Assembly: GCF_002975275.1 (NCBI RefSeq)
Contig: NZ_PCOQ01000002.1
Coordinates: forward strand, 186,001-250,000
Source of the DNA: Achromobacter sp. MYb9
Lineage (GTDB): Bacteria > Pseudomonadota > Gammaproteobacteria > Burkholderiales > Burkholderiaceae_B
Direction of reading: 5' to 3'
Length of the DNA stretch: 64,000 nt
The notes under the pieces are model-generated. The model searched no databases. It was not told the origin of the DNA and saw only the letters and a program-made list of their open reading frames with translations. This document shows, in pieces, positions 11,001 through 19,003 of the stretch (within the stretch, counting starts at the first letter, position 1; the number at the start of each line of letters is the position of its first letter). Made by a program: the position numbers and the translations under genes.

Positions 11001-11674
11001 CCACCATCGGCGTGTTCTGCGGCCAGTCGGTGGCGGGGCGCTATCCGTTTTCCAGCCGGTCCACGCGGGACGTGGCGCCCAACGACATGGCGCGCCTGTT
11101 CGCGCCCAACGGCATGATGGATGACTTCTTCCAGAAGAATCTTGCGACCCAGATCGACGTCTCGGGACCGCGGTGGCGCTTCAAGCCCGGCGTCGATGGG
11201 CGGTCGGGCGGCAACTCCGCCACGTTGGACGCGTTCCAGCGCGCGGGCGTCATCCGGGATGTCTATTTCATGGCCGGCAACCCCATGCCGTCCTATCGCG
11301 TCGCCATCCGGCCTGTCGAGATGGATGCCGGCATCACGCAGTTCGTGATGGATGTGGATGGCCAGTCGGTGCGCTACGCGCACGGGCCGCAGGTGGCCAC
11401 CACGGTGCAATGGCCGGGGCCACGAGGAAGCAATCAGGTGCGCATTGAATTGACGCCGCAAGTGGGCGCGGCAGGCATGACGACGTCGGGCCCGTGGGCG
11501 CTGAACCGCATGCTGGACCGCGCGCAGCTGCAACGCGGCCCTTCGCCGGAGATCACCTTGGCCACCTTCGATCTGGGCGGCCGCAAGGTGGTGCTGGAGA
11601 TCACCGCCAGCAGCGTTAAAAGCCCCTTTCATCTAGCCGAGATGCAGGGCTTTGCCTGCCCCGGCGCGTCGTGA
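8048..11674 (+). CDS. tssM: TssM (IcmF/VasK), type VI secretion inner-membrane core protein
   Basis: 1208-aa inner-membrane protein that spans to the periplasm and binds TssJ. Hydrophobic helices are seen at about residues 13-35 and 45-63, and a third at ~467-486. The cytoplasmic domain between them has a complete Walker A, GAPGSGKT at 146-153, followed by DTAGRYTTHES. This suggests a nucleotide-binding TssM, unlike homologues that have lost the motif. The large C-terminal periplasmic part includes the IcmF-related region and the DUF1215-like end (GPWALNRMLDRA). It is translationally coupled to tssL by the ATGA overlap and followed 12 bp later by tagF. Confidence 0.96.
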   Translation: MIYRLFGWFFSRRVWNFLGLVALALLIWIAGPLIAVGTVRPLESEAVRIIVIVAIFAIWLLRLLWRKWREGRLNAQLLGQLRPRPRAEKAVEETAENDEIRQLEARFDEAVELLRKTRFESRGKRRPLDRFSKQYLYQLPWYVIIGAPGSGKTTALVNSGLNFPLAERYGKVALRGVGGTRNCDWWFTDDAVLLDTAGRYTTHESDPTGDEQEWRGFLGLLTKYRGRQPINGAMLTVSVEDLLSASDAERAQHAAVLRRRLQELREQLGIAFPVYVLVTKTDLLSGFEEYFASFSRDELAQVWGFTLPYARAQEPGFDLYEAFHEEYALLQRRLDDALPEVVAAEEDPSRRALAYMLPQQFAGLQAILGHFLSDVFATSKFEARVIPRGVYFTSGTQGGETFDQVTGHLKRYLRIEGAAAPASGVPGEAEGRSYFLKNLLRDVIFREAGLAGRNLRWERRYRQLHWAGYGLVTAMFVALIAGWALSYRNNSAYVEEVARRIPAVEKLTRDIKITRTGDLLGLMPFLDSLWYLPRHEDFDIDQPPLGYRFGLYQGQKLQAAAQGVYDNTLDQVLLPQVARRVEAALRDASASDLEYSYEALRAYLMLYEADRYDPEFMHAWLLSDMQATLPDGYTRRQYEQLSLHLRNLTQGRVLASPFPKDDALVAQAREKLARYTLAQRAYSRLRRTLANTHGAPENTVVTLGGAQASAVFVRKSGKPLSQGIPSLYSYRGYWEVFNKRVASVAEVLRSDDAWILNIPAPGPLDQAAQRQLVAGIKRLYMNDYVAQWDGYLNDLQLAPSKSLLQNIQMARTLSAPESPLVQLVRGVARETALLRESGKDDRSLVDQARDRVSSTREALEQMFGPTGPDAATRSDASDEKLERIVDQYFEPWRRLAQAEGGATGAAPPIAATTGLINELYTYLTAADAALRSGSPAPSSDSVTKLRAEAGRLPGPLRDVLNSLSVNASGEVSDVARARMGETVSATIGVFCGQSVAGRYPFSSRSTRDVAPNDMARLFAPNGMMDDFFQKNLATQIDVSGPRWRFKPGVDGRSGGNSATLDAFQRAGVIRDVYFMAGNPMPSYRVAIRPVEMDAGITQFVMDVDGQSVRYAHGPQVATTVQWPGPRGSNQVRIELTPQVGAAGMTTSGPWALNRMLDRAQLQRGPSPEITLATFDLGGRKVVLEITASSVKSPFHLAEMQGFACPGAS

Positions 11675-11686
11675 CCAGGACAGGAC

Positions 11687-12403
11687 ATGGAGCCAGGCTT
11701 GGAGTTCGGGCAGGTAGGCTGGTACGGCAAGATCCCGGCCGCAGGCGATTTCGTGCATCGGCGCTTGCCGCGTGAATTGATCGCGTGGTGGGACCGCTGG
11801 CTGCAATTCGGGCTGGTCGCGCTCAAGCAGGCGCCTGACGCCGCGGCAGCGCGCAGTTTCGCCTCCGCGCCGATCTGGAATTTCGCTATTCCGGCCGGGC
11901 CCGGGGCGGGCGTGGCGCAATTGGGCTGCATTACGCCCAGCCGCGACAGGGTGGGGCGTGGCTATCCCCTCTGCGTGGTCGTGGCATTGCCGCCCGCGCA
12001 GTATCACAGCAGCATCCTGGACGGCGCCAGCGACTATTACCGCCAGGTGGGCGCCAGCATGCTGGCCGCGGTACGCCATGGTTGCGCGCCCGAACAGTTC
12101 GACCGCAGCCTGCAGCAGGTGCGCATGCCTTCCCCCGCGCCACGCCAGGCCGCCGCGCCAGCGGGCAACGACATCATGGACATCCTGCGTGCCGGGCGCG
12201 AGCCGGATTCCGCGCCCGTGGCGCGCCGTGCCTTGGGCGCGTGGCCCGACCTGCCGTTTTGCTTCAATCCCAGTTCGCACACCAGCTATTGGTGGACCAA
12301 TCAGGCGGACGGCGCGGCGCTGCAGACCTACGTCCATGGCGGCGCATTGAATGCCACCTTGTTCGCCCGATTGTTCTCGTCGCTGCCCACGTGGCGGCCC
12401 TGA
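11687..12403 (+). CDS. tagF: TagF/ImpM, type VI secretion accessory protein
   Basis: 238-aa protein of the TagF (ImpM) family, a post-translational modulator of type VI assembly. The N-terminus VGWYGKIPAAGDFVHRRLP followed by WWDRWLQFGL is the family signature. Also visible are ITPSRDRVGRGYPL and the aromatic-rich SHTSYWWTNQADG near residue 200. In other species TagF represses assembly and works alongside a Ser/Thr kinase-phosphatase pair; here only a degenerate kinase follows. Confidence 0.92.
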   Translation: MEPGLEFGQVGWYGKIPAAGDFVHRRLPRELIAWWDRWLQFGLVALKQAPDAAAARSFASAPIWNFAIPAGPGAGVAQLGCITPSRDRVGRGYPLCVVVALPPAQYHSSILDGASDYYRQVGASMLAAVRHGCAPEQFDRSLQQVRMPSPAPRQAAAPAGNDIMDILRAGREPDSAPVARRALGAWPDLPFCFNPSSHTSYWWTNQADGAALQTYVHGGALNATLFARLFSSLPTWRP

Positions 12404-12429
12404 CTCCTTTCGACCCCGGAGGACCGCAC

Positions 12430-13854
12430 ATGTCCAGACCTTCCGCAGTGCCGCCGGACACGGAGATGGCCGACATCCTTGCCGCCCGGGGCGAACCGGG
12501 TCTGGACGCGCTGATCCGCATGCCGCCCGGCCCGGCACGACAAGCCGCGATCACACGGATCGTTGCCAGCCTGGCCGTGTCGCTGGCGGCCTTGCACGAG
12601 GCCGGTCAGGTGCACGGCGGCATTTGTCCGGCGGCCGTCGTCCATGGCCCCTCGGGAGAGCTCCTTCTGGCGACGCCGCCGGTGGCTCCGACGTCCGACG
12701 CGGAAGACGCGCCCCGGCAAGCCGGCTATGCGGCGTTCGAGCAATACACGGATGACCCGGCCTATCCCTGCGGCCCCTGGACCGACGTGCACGGACTGGC
12801 GGCGCTGGCCTATTTCCTGGCGACCGGCAGCGCGCCGCCCAGCGCGCTGGCACGTCGTGTGCGCGACGACTACGTACCGCTGGGCGATTGGGGCGGGGAC
12901 GTCTACGGCAAGGCATTCTGCGACGCGGTCGACAGCGGCCTGGCCATGCCCATGCATGCGCGGCCCGCGACCGTGACGTCGTTTGCCGCGGCGATGGGGG
13001 CATTGCCGCCGACGCAGAGCGCGGCCACGCTCATGCCCACGCCTGAGCCTGAGTTTGAGCCCACGCCCACGCCCATGGACGAACCCGCCTTCATCCCCCC
13101 CGCGGGGTCGCCGACGGACGGGCGTCCTGCCGATGACGACGCACTGGCGCGTTCAACGGCTGGTGTGTCGACACAGGCGCCGCCGGAAACCCCGGTCCGT
13201 CGTCGGCGCATGTTGCCGTTGATGCTGGTGGTGCTTGCGCTGCTGCTGGCCGGTGGAGGTTATGCCTGGGTCCGCATGACGACGCCTCCCCTGCAATTGG
13301 CCGGTACGCCGCAGACATCGTCCCCGGCTCCCGCACGGGCGCCGGAGGGGCCTCCCAGCGCGCCTCCTGCCGGACCCGAAGCGTCGCCGCAGGCCTTGCC
13401 TCAGGCTGCGCCTCAGACAGCGCCTCAAACGACGCCTCAAACGACGCCTCCTGCCGCTGCGGCGCCTGCGCCGGCGACCGTCCCACCCGTCGCCGAGCCG
13501 ATCGCTGAAGCCAGTTCCAGTCCTGAACCCGCTCCCGAACCCCCCTCCGAAGCCAGTCCGCCGGGCGCTGGGCCGGCCGCCGTAGCCGGCACCTCCGATA
13601 TGCCCCCGCCACCCGTTGCGGAGCCGCCGGCGCCGCCCAAAGCTGCGCCCGTGGTGGTCCGCGTGGCGGTGCGTCCGTGGGGCGAGGTGCTGATCAATGG
13701 CCGGTCACGCGGGGTAAGCCCGCCGCTGCGGGAGATTTCCCTGGCGCCGGGCCGTTACCAGGTGACGGTGCGCAACGCGTCGGCGGGAGACCACAGCATG
13801 ACGCTGACCGTCGCGCCGAACCGGCCCGCCATCATTACGCACGAGTTCAAGTGA
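12430..13854 (+). CDS. Type VI locus kinase-like protein (probable pseudokinase) with membrane helix and PEGA tail
   Basis: 474 aa from ATG 12430; longer in-frame starts overlap tagF. Residues ~40-195 resemble only the C-lobe of a bacterial Ser/Thr kinase: HEAGQVHGG, AGYAAFEQYTD (APE-like) and CGPWTDVHGLAALAYFLATGSAPP. The catalytic loop reads HGG at 62-64 where HRD or HGD is expected, no DFG is seen, and there is no room for a normal glycine-rich N-lobe. Then come a Pro/Thr linker, one membrane helix (~261-279), a long Pro/Ala/Gln linker with PQTA/PQTT repeats (~320-342) and a C-terminal PEGA-like domain (VRVAVRPWGEVLINGRSRG). It is probably a non-catalytic sensor or scaffold. I see no partner phosphatase. 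Confidence 0.82.
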   Translation: MSRPSAVPPDTEMADILAARGEPGLDALIRMPPGPARQAAITRIVASLAVSLAALHEAGQVHGGICPAAVVHGPSGELLLATPPVAPTSDAEDAPRQAGYAAFEQYTDDPAYPCGPWTDVHGLAALAYFLATGSAPPSALARRVRDDYVPLGDWGGDVYGKAFCDAVDSGLAMPMHARPATVTSFAAAMGALPPTQSAATLMPTPEPEFEPTPTPMDEPAFIPPAGSPTDGRPADDDALARSTAGVSTQAPPETPVRRRRMLPLMLVVLALLLAGGGYAWVRMTTPPLQLAGTPQTSSPAPARAPEGPPSAPPAGPEASPQALPQAAPQTAPQTTPQTTPPAAAAPAPATVPPVAEPIAEASSSPEPAPEPPSEASPPGAGPAAVAGTSDMPPPPVAEPPAPPKAAPVVVRVAVRPWGEVLINGRSRGVSPPLREISLAPGRYQVTVRNASAGDHSMTLTVAPNRPAIITHEFK

Positions 13855-13917
13855 TCGATTGGAAAGCCTCGCATGGCCCGCCGGATCAAGCCCCGTCCGG
13901 CGGGGACCGACGCCCGC

Positions 13918-15210
13918 TCAAGGCAGCGTGGACTCGCCCTTGAGCAGGTCGTCCAGGGTTTCCCGCTGGCGCACCACGTAGTACTTGTCGCCATCGACCA
14001 TGACTTCGGCCGGGCGGACGCGCGCGTTGTAGTTGCTGGCCATGGCCATGGCATAGGCGCCGGCCGATTCCACCGCCAGCACGTCGCCCTGCTGGATCGC
14101 CAGGGGGCGTTGCCGGGCCAGCCAGTCGGCGCTTTCGCATACCGGACCGACGATGTCGTAGACGGTAGGTTCGTCCGCGCGTGGCCGCAGGGCCCGCACG
14201 CCGTGGAACGCGTTGTACAGCGCCGGGCGCAGCAGGTCGTTCATCGCCGCATCGACGATGGCGAAATTGCGCGCGTCGGCATGTTTCAGGTACTGGACCG
14301 TGGTCAGCAGCACGCCAGCGTTACCGACCAGCGAGCGGCCCGGTTCAAGCACCAGGTGCAGATGCCCCTGGCCGCGCGCGTTCAGCCGTTCGAAGACGCG
14401 GTCAAGCAGGGCCCTGGGAGACGGCGGAGTTTCGTCCGCGTAGCGGATGCCCAGGCCGCCGCCCAGGTCCAGGTGCGCGATCCGGATGCCTTCCCGGCCA
14501 AGCGTGTCGATCAGGTCCAGCAGCTTTTCCAGCGCATCGAAATAGGGGCTGATGTCGGTCAACTGCGAGCCGATATGGCAATCGACGCCGACGATGTCCA
14601 AGCCCGGCAGGGATTGCGCCGTGCGGTAGGCGTCCAGCGCCGCATCGATGGCGATGCCGAACTTGTTTTCTTTCAGGCCGGTGGAGATATAGGGGTGGGT
14701 CTGCGCGTCGACATCGGGGTTGACCCGTAGCGACACCGGCGCCCGCAGGCCCATGTCTTCGGCCACTTCCGACAGCCGATGCAATTCCGCCACGGATTCG
14801 ACATTGAAACACTTTACTTGGGCGACGAGCGCGTCGCGCATCTCCCAGGCCTGCTTCCCCACGCCCGAAAACACGATCTTGGACGGGTCGGCGCCCGCAG
14901 CCAACGCGCGCTTGAGTTCGCCGCCAGACACGATGTCGAAGCCGGCGCCCAGCCGCGCGAATTCCTTCAGCACCGCCAGGTTGGAATTGGCCTTCATGCC
15001 GTAGCAGACCAGCACCGGGCGCTGCCCGACCGCGCTGCGGTAGGTTTCCCAGGCCGCTTTCAGCGCGGCGCGCGAATAAACGTACAGCGGTGTGCCTAGC
15101 CCATGCGCCAGATGGTCCAGCGGCACGTCCTCGGCGTACAGTACGTTATTGCGGTACTGGAAGTAGGGATGGCCGGCCAGGTCTGGCTGCGCGGGATAGG
15201 CGGGCGTCAT
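13918..15210 (-). CDS. lysA: Diaminopimelate decarboxylase
   Basis: PLP-dependent enzyme that decarboxylates meso-diaminopimelate to L-lysine, the last step of the pathway. 430 aa, normal. Family features are LYVYSRAAL near the N-terminus, the PLP lysine in CYGMKANSN (around residue 72), HIGSQLTDISPY, the glycine-rich LDLGGGLGI, EPGRSLVG and the C-terminal CESADWLA with Cys. Its start overlaps the lptM stop (ATGA), indicating one transcript lptM-lysA. The stop lies 63 bp from the convergent end of the type VI kinase-like gene. Confidence 0.97.
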   Translation of the reverse strand: MTPAYPAQPDLAGHPYFQYRNNVLYAEDVPLDHLAHGLGTPLYVYSRAALKAAWETYRSAVGQRPVLVCYGMKANSNLAVLKEFARLGAGFDIVSGGELKRALAAGADPSKIVFSGVGKQAWEMRDALVAQVKCFNVESVAELHRLSEVAEDMGLRAPVSLRVNPDVDAQTHPYISTGLKENKFGIAIDAALDAYRTAQSLPGLDIVGVDCHIGSQLTDISPYFDALEKLLDLIDTLGREGIRIAHLDLGGGLGIRYADETPPSPRALLDRVFERLNARGQGHLHLVLEPGRSLVGNAGVLLTTVQYLKHADARNFAIVDAAMNDLLRPALYNAFHGVRALRPRADEPTVYDIVGPVCESADWLARQRPLAIQQGDVLAVESAGAYAMAMASNYNARVRPAEVMVDGDKYYVVRQRETLDDLLKGESTLP

Positions 15211-15365
15211 GGGATCGTCGGCGCCGGTGGAATGTGCTGGGTGGGCTGCGTCGGCGTGCGCGATGGCGGCTTGCCATCAGGCGTCGGCATATACAAAGGC
15301 CCCTTGTATCCGCAGGCCGCAACCATGCCGGAGGCCAAGAGCGTGGCTACAATGCGAAGAGCCAT
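15207..15365 (-). CDS. lptM: LptM (YifL-like) small LPS-translocon lipoprotein
   Basis: 52-aa lipoprotein from the ATG at 15365. The short signal sequence MALRIVATLLASGMVAAC ends in a lipobox with Cys18, followed directly by GYKGPLYMP, the conserved C-G-x-K-G-P-L-Y signature of LptM/YifL. In E. coli this lipoprotein assists oxidative maturation of the LptD/LptE LPS transporter. The rest is Pro/Thr-rich. The position between cyaY (divergent) and a diaminopimelate gene is like the E. coli cyaY/yifL-dapF locus, with lysA in place of dapF. It overlaps lysA by 4 bp. Confidence 0.88.
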   Translation of the reverse strand: MALRIVATLLASGMVAACGYKGPLYMPTPDGKPPSRTPTQPTQHIPPAPTIP

Positions 15366-15420
15366 GCGGCTGAATGCCAATTGGAACACTGGGAACTCCG
15401 TAATTCTTGCAGGCTCGATT

Positions 15421-15750
15421 ATGACCGAAACCGAATTTCTTGCGTTGATCGACCAGGTGCTGGACAGCATCGAAAGCCAGGCCGATGACTGGGCGGCTTC
15501 GCTCGACGTTGACGTCGAAGCCAGCCGCAGCGGTAATGTGCTGACGATGGTGTTCGAGGACAATACCCACGTCGTGGTGAACAGCCAGGCCGCCATGCAG
15601 GAGCTATGGGTGGCCGCACGCAGCGGCGGCTTCCACTACCGCTACGACGGCCAGCATTGGAACGATACCCGAGGCGGCCCGCAATTGCCTGACGCCTTGT
15701 CCCAAATCTGCTCCGCCGCGGCGGGCGTCCCCGTGACGCTGAAACTGTAA
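15421..15750 (+). CDS. cyaY: CyaY, bacterial frataxin
   Basis: 109-aa iron-binding protein that modulates iron-sulfur cluster assembly by IscS. The start ATG at 15421 gives the normal frataxin length. MTETEFLALIDQVLDSIESQADD is the acidic helix 1 that binds iron. GNVLTMVFEDNTHVVVNSQ and ELWVAARSGGFHYRYDG give the frataxin beta-sheet with the conserved N-x-Q and W residues. It is divergent from lptM (55 bp) and ends at a strong bidirectional terminator shared with mrcA. Confidence 0.95.
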   Translation: MTETEFLALIDQVLDSIESQADDWAASLDVDVEASRSGNVLTMVFEDNTHVVVNSQAAMQELWVAARSGGFHYRYDGQHWNDTRGGPQLPDALSQICSAAAGVPVTLKL

Positions 15751-15766
15751 ACCCGAACGCCCCGAT

Positions 15767-15801
15767 AAAAAAAGGCCGGCCTATCAAGGCCGGCCATTTT
15801 T
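15767..15801. terminator. Bidirectional intrinsic terminator between cyaY and mrcA
   Basis: Two GGCCGGCC arms (15774-15781 and 15788-15795) flank a 6-nt loop. A run of seven A lies on the left and TTTT on the right, so the hairpin has a U-tract in both directions. It lies between convergent genes. Confidence 0.92.
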
Positions 15802-15802
15802 C

Positions 15803-18247
15803 TTAGAACGGGATCTTCTGCGACCAGGGCGCGGTGTTTTGCGTTCCGACGCCTGGTGCAACCTTGATCTTCGTGTCTTCGTTGCTGCTGCCCAGGCCGT
15901 GCAGGAACTCACCCAGCGTGTCGGCTTCCGCCAGCCCCAGGCGGGCCACGGCTTGCCCGGGCGGGAATTCCGAGAAGTAGAACTCGCCGTTCTCGACGAT
16001 GATGCCGTCGGGCCGGGCGCGCGGCTTTTCTTCCGGCACGCCCTTCAGCACGTCCTGCATGTAGTCGACCCAGATCGGCATGGCGACGCCGCCGCCGGTC
16101 TCGCGTGAACCCAGCGACTTGGGCTGGTCGAAGCCCAGCCACGAGGTCGCCACCAGGTTCGGCGTGTAGCCCGAGAACCAGGCGTCCACGGATTCGTTGG
16201 TGGTGCCCGTCTTGCCGGCGATGTCGTTGCGCTTGAGCAGGGCCCGGGCGCGTGCCGCGGTGCCGTAGGTGGCCACGCCACGCAGGATGTCGTCCATGAT
16301 CCAGGCGGTGCGCGGATCGATGGCGCGAGCGGCCGCGTCGCCAGCCACGACCGGCTTGGATTGCATGATGACCTTGCCGTTGCTGTCGGTGACGCGGTCG
16401 ATCAGGTAGGGCGTGACGCGGTAACCGCCGTTGGCGAACACCGAGAACGCGCCGGCCAGTTGCAGGGGCGTGACCGACCCCGCGCCCAGCGCCAGCGGCA
16501 GCACGGCCGGCTGACGGGCCTTGTCGAACCCGAAGCGGGTCAGGTAGTCCTGCGCGTACTGCGGGCCGATGGCTTGCAGGATGCGGATTGACACCATGTT
16601 CTTGGACTTGTACAGGCCCTGGCGCAGGGTCAGCATGGGCTCGTACTGGTTACCGTAGTTCTTGGGGTTCCAGGCCTTGGACCCGGTCTGCGCGGCGGTC
16701 AGTTCGAACGGCTGGTCGGAAATCTGCGTGGCCGGCGTCAGCCCGCGTTCCAGCGAGGCCGCGTAGATGAAGGGCTTGATGTTCGAACCCGGCTGGCGCC
16801 ACGCCTGCGTCACGCGGTTGAAGTTGCCGCGGTAGAAGTCGAAGCCGCCCACCATGGCGCGGATGGCGCCGTCCTGCGGGGCCAGCGCCACGAAGGCCGC
16901 CTGCACCGAGGGAAGGTTGATGATTTCCCAGTTGTCGCCGAACTTGCGGATGTAGACGACGGAACCGCGCTTGATGCGCTGTTCGGGCTTGGCCTTGTCG
17001 TTCAGCGCGCGGGCCACCACGCCCAGCACCTTCTTGTCGGTGACGGTGATGATTTCGCGCGAGCTGCGCGCCAGCTTCACCTCGGTCGGGCTGGCCGACA
17101 GCACCAGCGCGGTCAGCAGGTCGCCGCTGTCGCTGAACTTGTCGAACACGCCGTCCAGGAATTCGTCCAGCGCGGCCGGATTGTTCTCGGTGCCCGGGGG
17201 CAGGTCCAGTTGCTCTTCGGGGCCGGGGTAGGGCGCGCGGCGCGTGTATTCCAGCACGCCTTCGCGCACGGCGCGGTAGGCCGCTTCCTGGTCTTTGGAC
17301 TGCACGGTGGTGTAGATGTTGATACCGCGCGAATAGACGTTGTCCTGGTACACGTTGTACAGCAGCTGGCGGGCCAGTTCGGCCACGTACTCGCCGTGGA
17401 TGGAATAGCCGCCGGCCGGCGTGCCTTCCGCCGATTTCATGACGATCGGCTGCGCCATCGCCTGCTTGTATTCGGGCTCGGTCAGGTAGCCCAGCGATTG
17501 CATGCGGCCCAGCACGTAGCGCTGGCGCAATTCGGCGCGGGGGCGGTTCGAAATCGGGTTGAAGCGCGACGGGGCCTTCGGGATGCCGGCCAGCATGGCG
17601 GCTTCGGCCGGGGTCACTTCCGACAACGGCTTGCCGAAGTAGGCGCGCGACGCGGCGGCGAAACCGTAGGCGCGGTGACCCAGGTAGATCTGGTTCATGT
17701 AGAGCTCGAGGATCTGGTCCTTGGTGAGCTCGGATTCGATCTTGAACGTCAGCAGCAGCTCGTAGAACTTGCGCGAATAGGTCTTTTCCGACGACAGGTA
17801 GAAGTTGCGCGCAACCTGCATCGTGATCGTGCTGGCGCCCTGCGTCTTCGACATGTTGATCAGGTTGGTCAGGCCGGCACGCGCCACGCCCATCCAGTCG
17901 ATCCCGCCGTGCTGGTAGAAGCGGTCGTCTTCGGCCGCCAGCACCGCGGACTTCATGACGTCCGGGATTTCATTGAAACGCAGCACGTTGCGGCGTTCTT
18001 CGCCGAATTCGCCGATCAGGACGCGGTCCGCCGTGTAGACGCGCAGCGGCACCCGTGGGCGATAGTCCGTCATGGCGTTCAGGTCCGGCAGGTTTGGCCA
18101 GGCCAGCGCCAACGCCATCCCGGCCAGCAGTACGCCGCACAGGAACAGGCCGGCACAGAAGATGCCGGCCTTCACGAAGAATCGCAGTATCGGGGAGCCG
18201 CTCTTGGCGGGCTTGTCTTTCTTGGAGGAATTCTGGGGCTTGCTCAT
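15803..18247 (-). CDS. mrcA: Penicillin-binding protein 1A
   Basis: Bifunctional peptidoglycan glycosyltransferase/transpeptidase, 814 aa. One N-terminal membrane helix (~22-46) is followed by the GT51 domain with the catalytic Glu in EDDRFYQHGGID (around residue 105) and GASTITMQVARN. An OB-like insertion follows, then the transpeptidase domain with SxxK in GSNIKPF (near 486), SKN, and KTGTTNESVDAWFSGY (near 680). It is divergent from aroK. In many proteobacteria a pilus-type operon lies between these genes; here only 114 bp separate them. Confidence 0.97.
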   Translation of the reverse strand: MSKPQNSSKKDKPAKSGSPILRFFVKAGIFCAGLFLCGVLLAGMALALAWPNLPDLNAMTDYRPRVPLRVYTADRVLIGEFGEERRNVLRFNEIPDVMKSAVLAAEDDRFYQHGGIDWMGVARAGLTNLINMSKTQGASTITMQVARNFYLSSEKTYSRKFYELLLTFKIESELTKDQILELYMNQIYLGHRAYGFAAASRAYFGKPLSEVTPAEAAMLAGIPKAPSRFNPISNRPRAELRQRYVLGRMQSLGYLTEPEYKQAMAQPIVMKSAEGTPAGGYSIHGEYVAELARQLLYNVYQDNVYSRGINIYTTVQSKDQEAAYRAVREGVLEYTRRAPYPGPEEQLDLPPGTENNPAALDEFLDGVFDKFSDSGDLLTALVLSASPTEVKLARSSREIITVTDKKVLGVVARALNDKAKPEQRIKRGSVVYIRKFGDNWEIINLPSVQAAFVALAPQDGAIRAMVGGFDFYRGNFNRVTQAWRQPGSNIKPFIYAASLERGLTPATQISDQPFELTAAQTGSKAWNPKNYGNQYEPMLTLRQGLYKSKNMVSIRILQAIGPQYAQDYLTRFGFDKARQPAVLPLALGAGSVTPLQLAGAFSVFANGGYRVTPYLIDRVTDSNGKVIMQSKPVVAGDAAARAIDPRTAWIMDDILRGVATYGTAARARALLKRNDIAGKTGTTNESVDAWFSGYTPNLVATSWLGFDQPKSLGSRETGGGVAMPIWVDYMQDVLKGVPEEKPRARPDGIIVENGEFYFSEFPPGQAVARLGLAEADTLGEFLHGLGSSNEDTKIKVAPGVGTQNTAPWSQKIPF

Positions 18248-18361
18248 CGCGGCGATTTTACGGGACTCTCCGGGCCCGGCTTAGCGCGGGGGATCGGTTT
18301 CTGTAACAAGATAGTTCAATGTGGTGCGCGGGCAACTGGCGGCAGATGTGATAATGCCGTC

Positions 18362-19003
18362 ATGAACTTTTCCGCCAACTCATGTCCGGAGGCTGATCCG
18401 GACCCAGCGCCCTCCGACGAGGGGCTTGAAAATCTGCCTTGCGCCGTCGAGTGCACAGGCAAGACCGTGTCGTTGCCGCACGACCTGCCCGTCTTCCTGG
18501 TCGGGATGATGGGAGCGGGCAAAACGACCATCGGCCGGAGCCTGGCGCGTGCGTTGGGACGCGAGTTTATGGATCTGGATCATGAGCTCGAGGCGCGTTG
18601 CGGCGTGCGGGTGCCGGTAATCTTTGAAATCGAGGGCGAAACCGGTTTTCGTCGCCGTGAATCCGCCGCCTTGGAAGAGTGTACCCAACGGCGCAACATT
18701 ATTCTTGCCACCGGCGGCGGCGCGATCCTGGCGCCGGAAAACCGCCAGCGCCTGCACGAACGCGGAATCGTCGTCTACCTGCGGGCCAGCGTGGACGAAT
18801 TGTTCCGCAGGACCTGCCGCGACCGCAACCGCCCCTTGCTGGCCACCGCCGATCCTCGCGGCACCCTGCGGGACCTCATGACCCTGCGGGAGCCCCTCTA
18901 CAAGGAAGTCGCCGATCTGGTGGTGGAAACCGGCTCGACGCCCATCCACACCTTGGTCAAGGCGCTGCTGCCGCAACTACAAGCCTTTGAGAAGCGTATA
19001 TGA
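18362..19003 (+). CDS. aroK: Shikimate kinase
   Basis: Phosphorylates shikimate with ATP in the chorismate pathway. 213 aa from ATG 18362, with an N-terminal extension of about 40 residues compared with the usual ~173 aa. Walker A GMMGAGKT is at residues 48-55, then [12 protein letters not shown] (substrate Asp), [11 protein letters not shown], the GGG loop ATGGGAIL and the lid Arg in RNRPLL. The ATGA overlap with aroB shows translational coupling. Part of the extension may not be translated if a later start is used. Confidence 0.95.
   Translation: MNFSANSCPEADPDPAPSDEGLENLPCAVECTGKTVSLPHDLPVFLVGMMGAGKTTIGRSLARALGREFMDLDHELEARCGVRVPVIFEIEGETGFRRRESAALEECTQRRNIILATGGGAILAPENRQRLHERGIVVYLRASVDELFRRTCRDRNRPLLATADPRGTLRDLMTLREPLYKEVADLVVETGSTPIHTLVKALLPQLQAFEKRI

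Noticed and set aside
9716-11632. 638-aa minus-strand frame opposite tssM
   Set aside because: No recognisable domain, Arg/His/Gln-rich; tssM is supported by Walker A, helices and operon coupling.
13390-13460. Short tandem repeats as a possible CRISPR or phase-variable tract
   Set aside because: They encode the Pro-Gln-Thr linker of the kinase-like protein in frame with a 12-nt unit; simple low-complexity linker.
17210-18361. In-frame upstream extension of aroK opposite mrcA
   Set aside because: The first 380 codons are antisense to mrcA; shikimate kinase similarity starts after ATG 18362.
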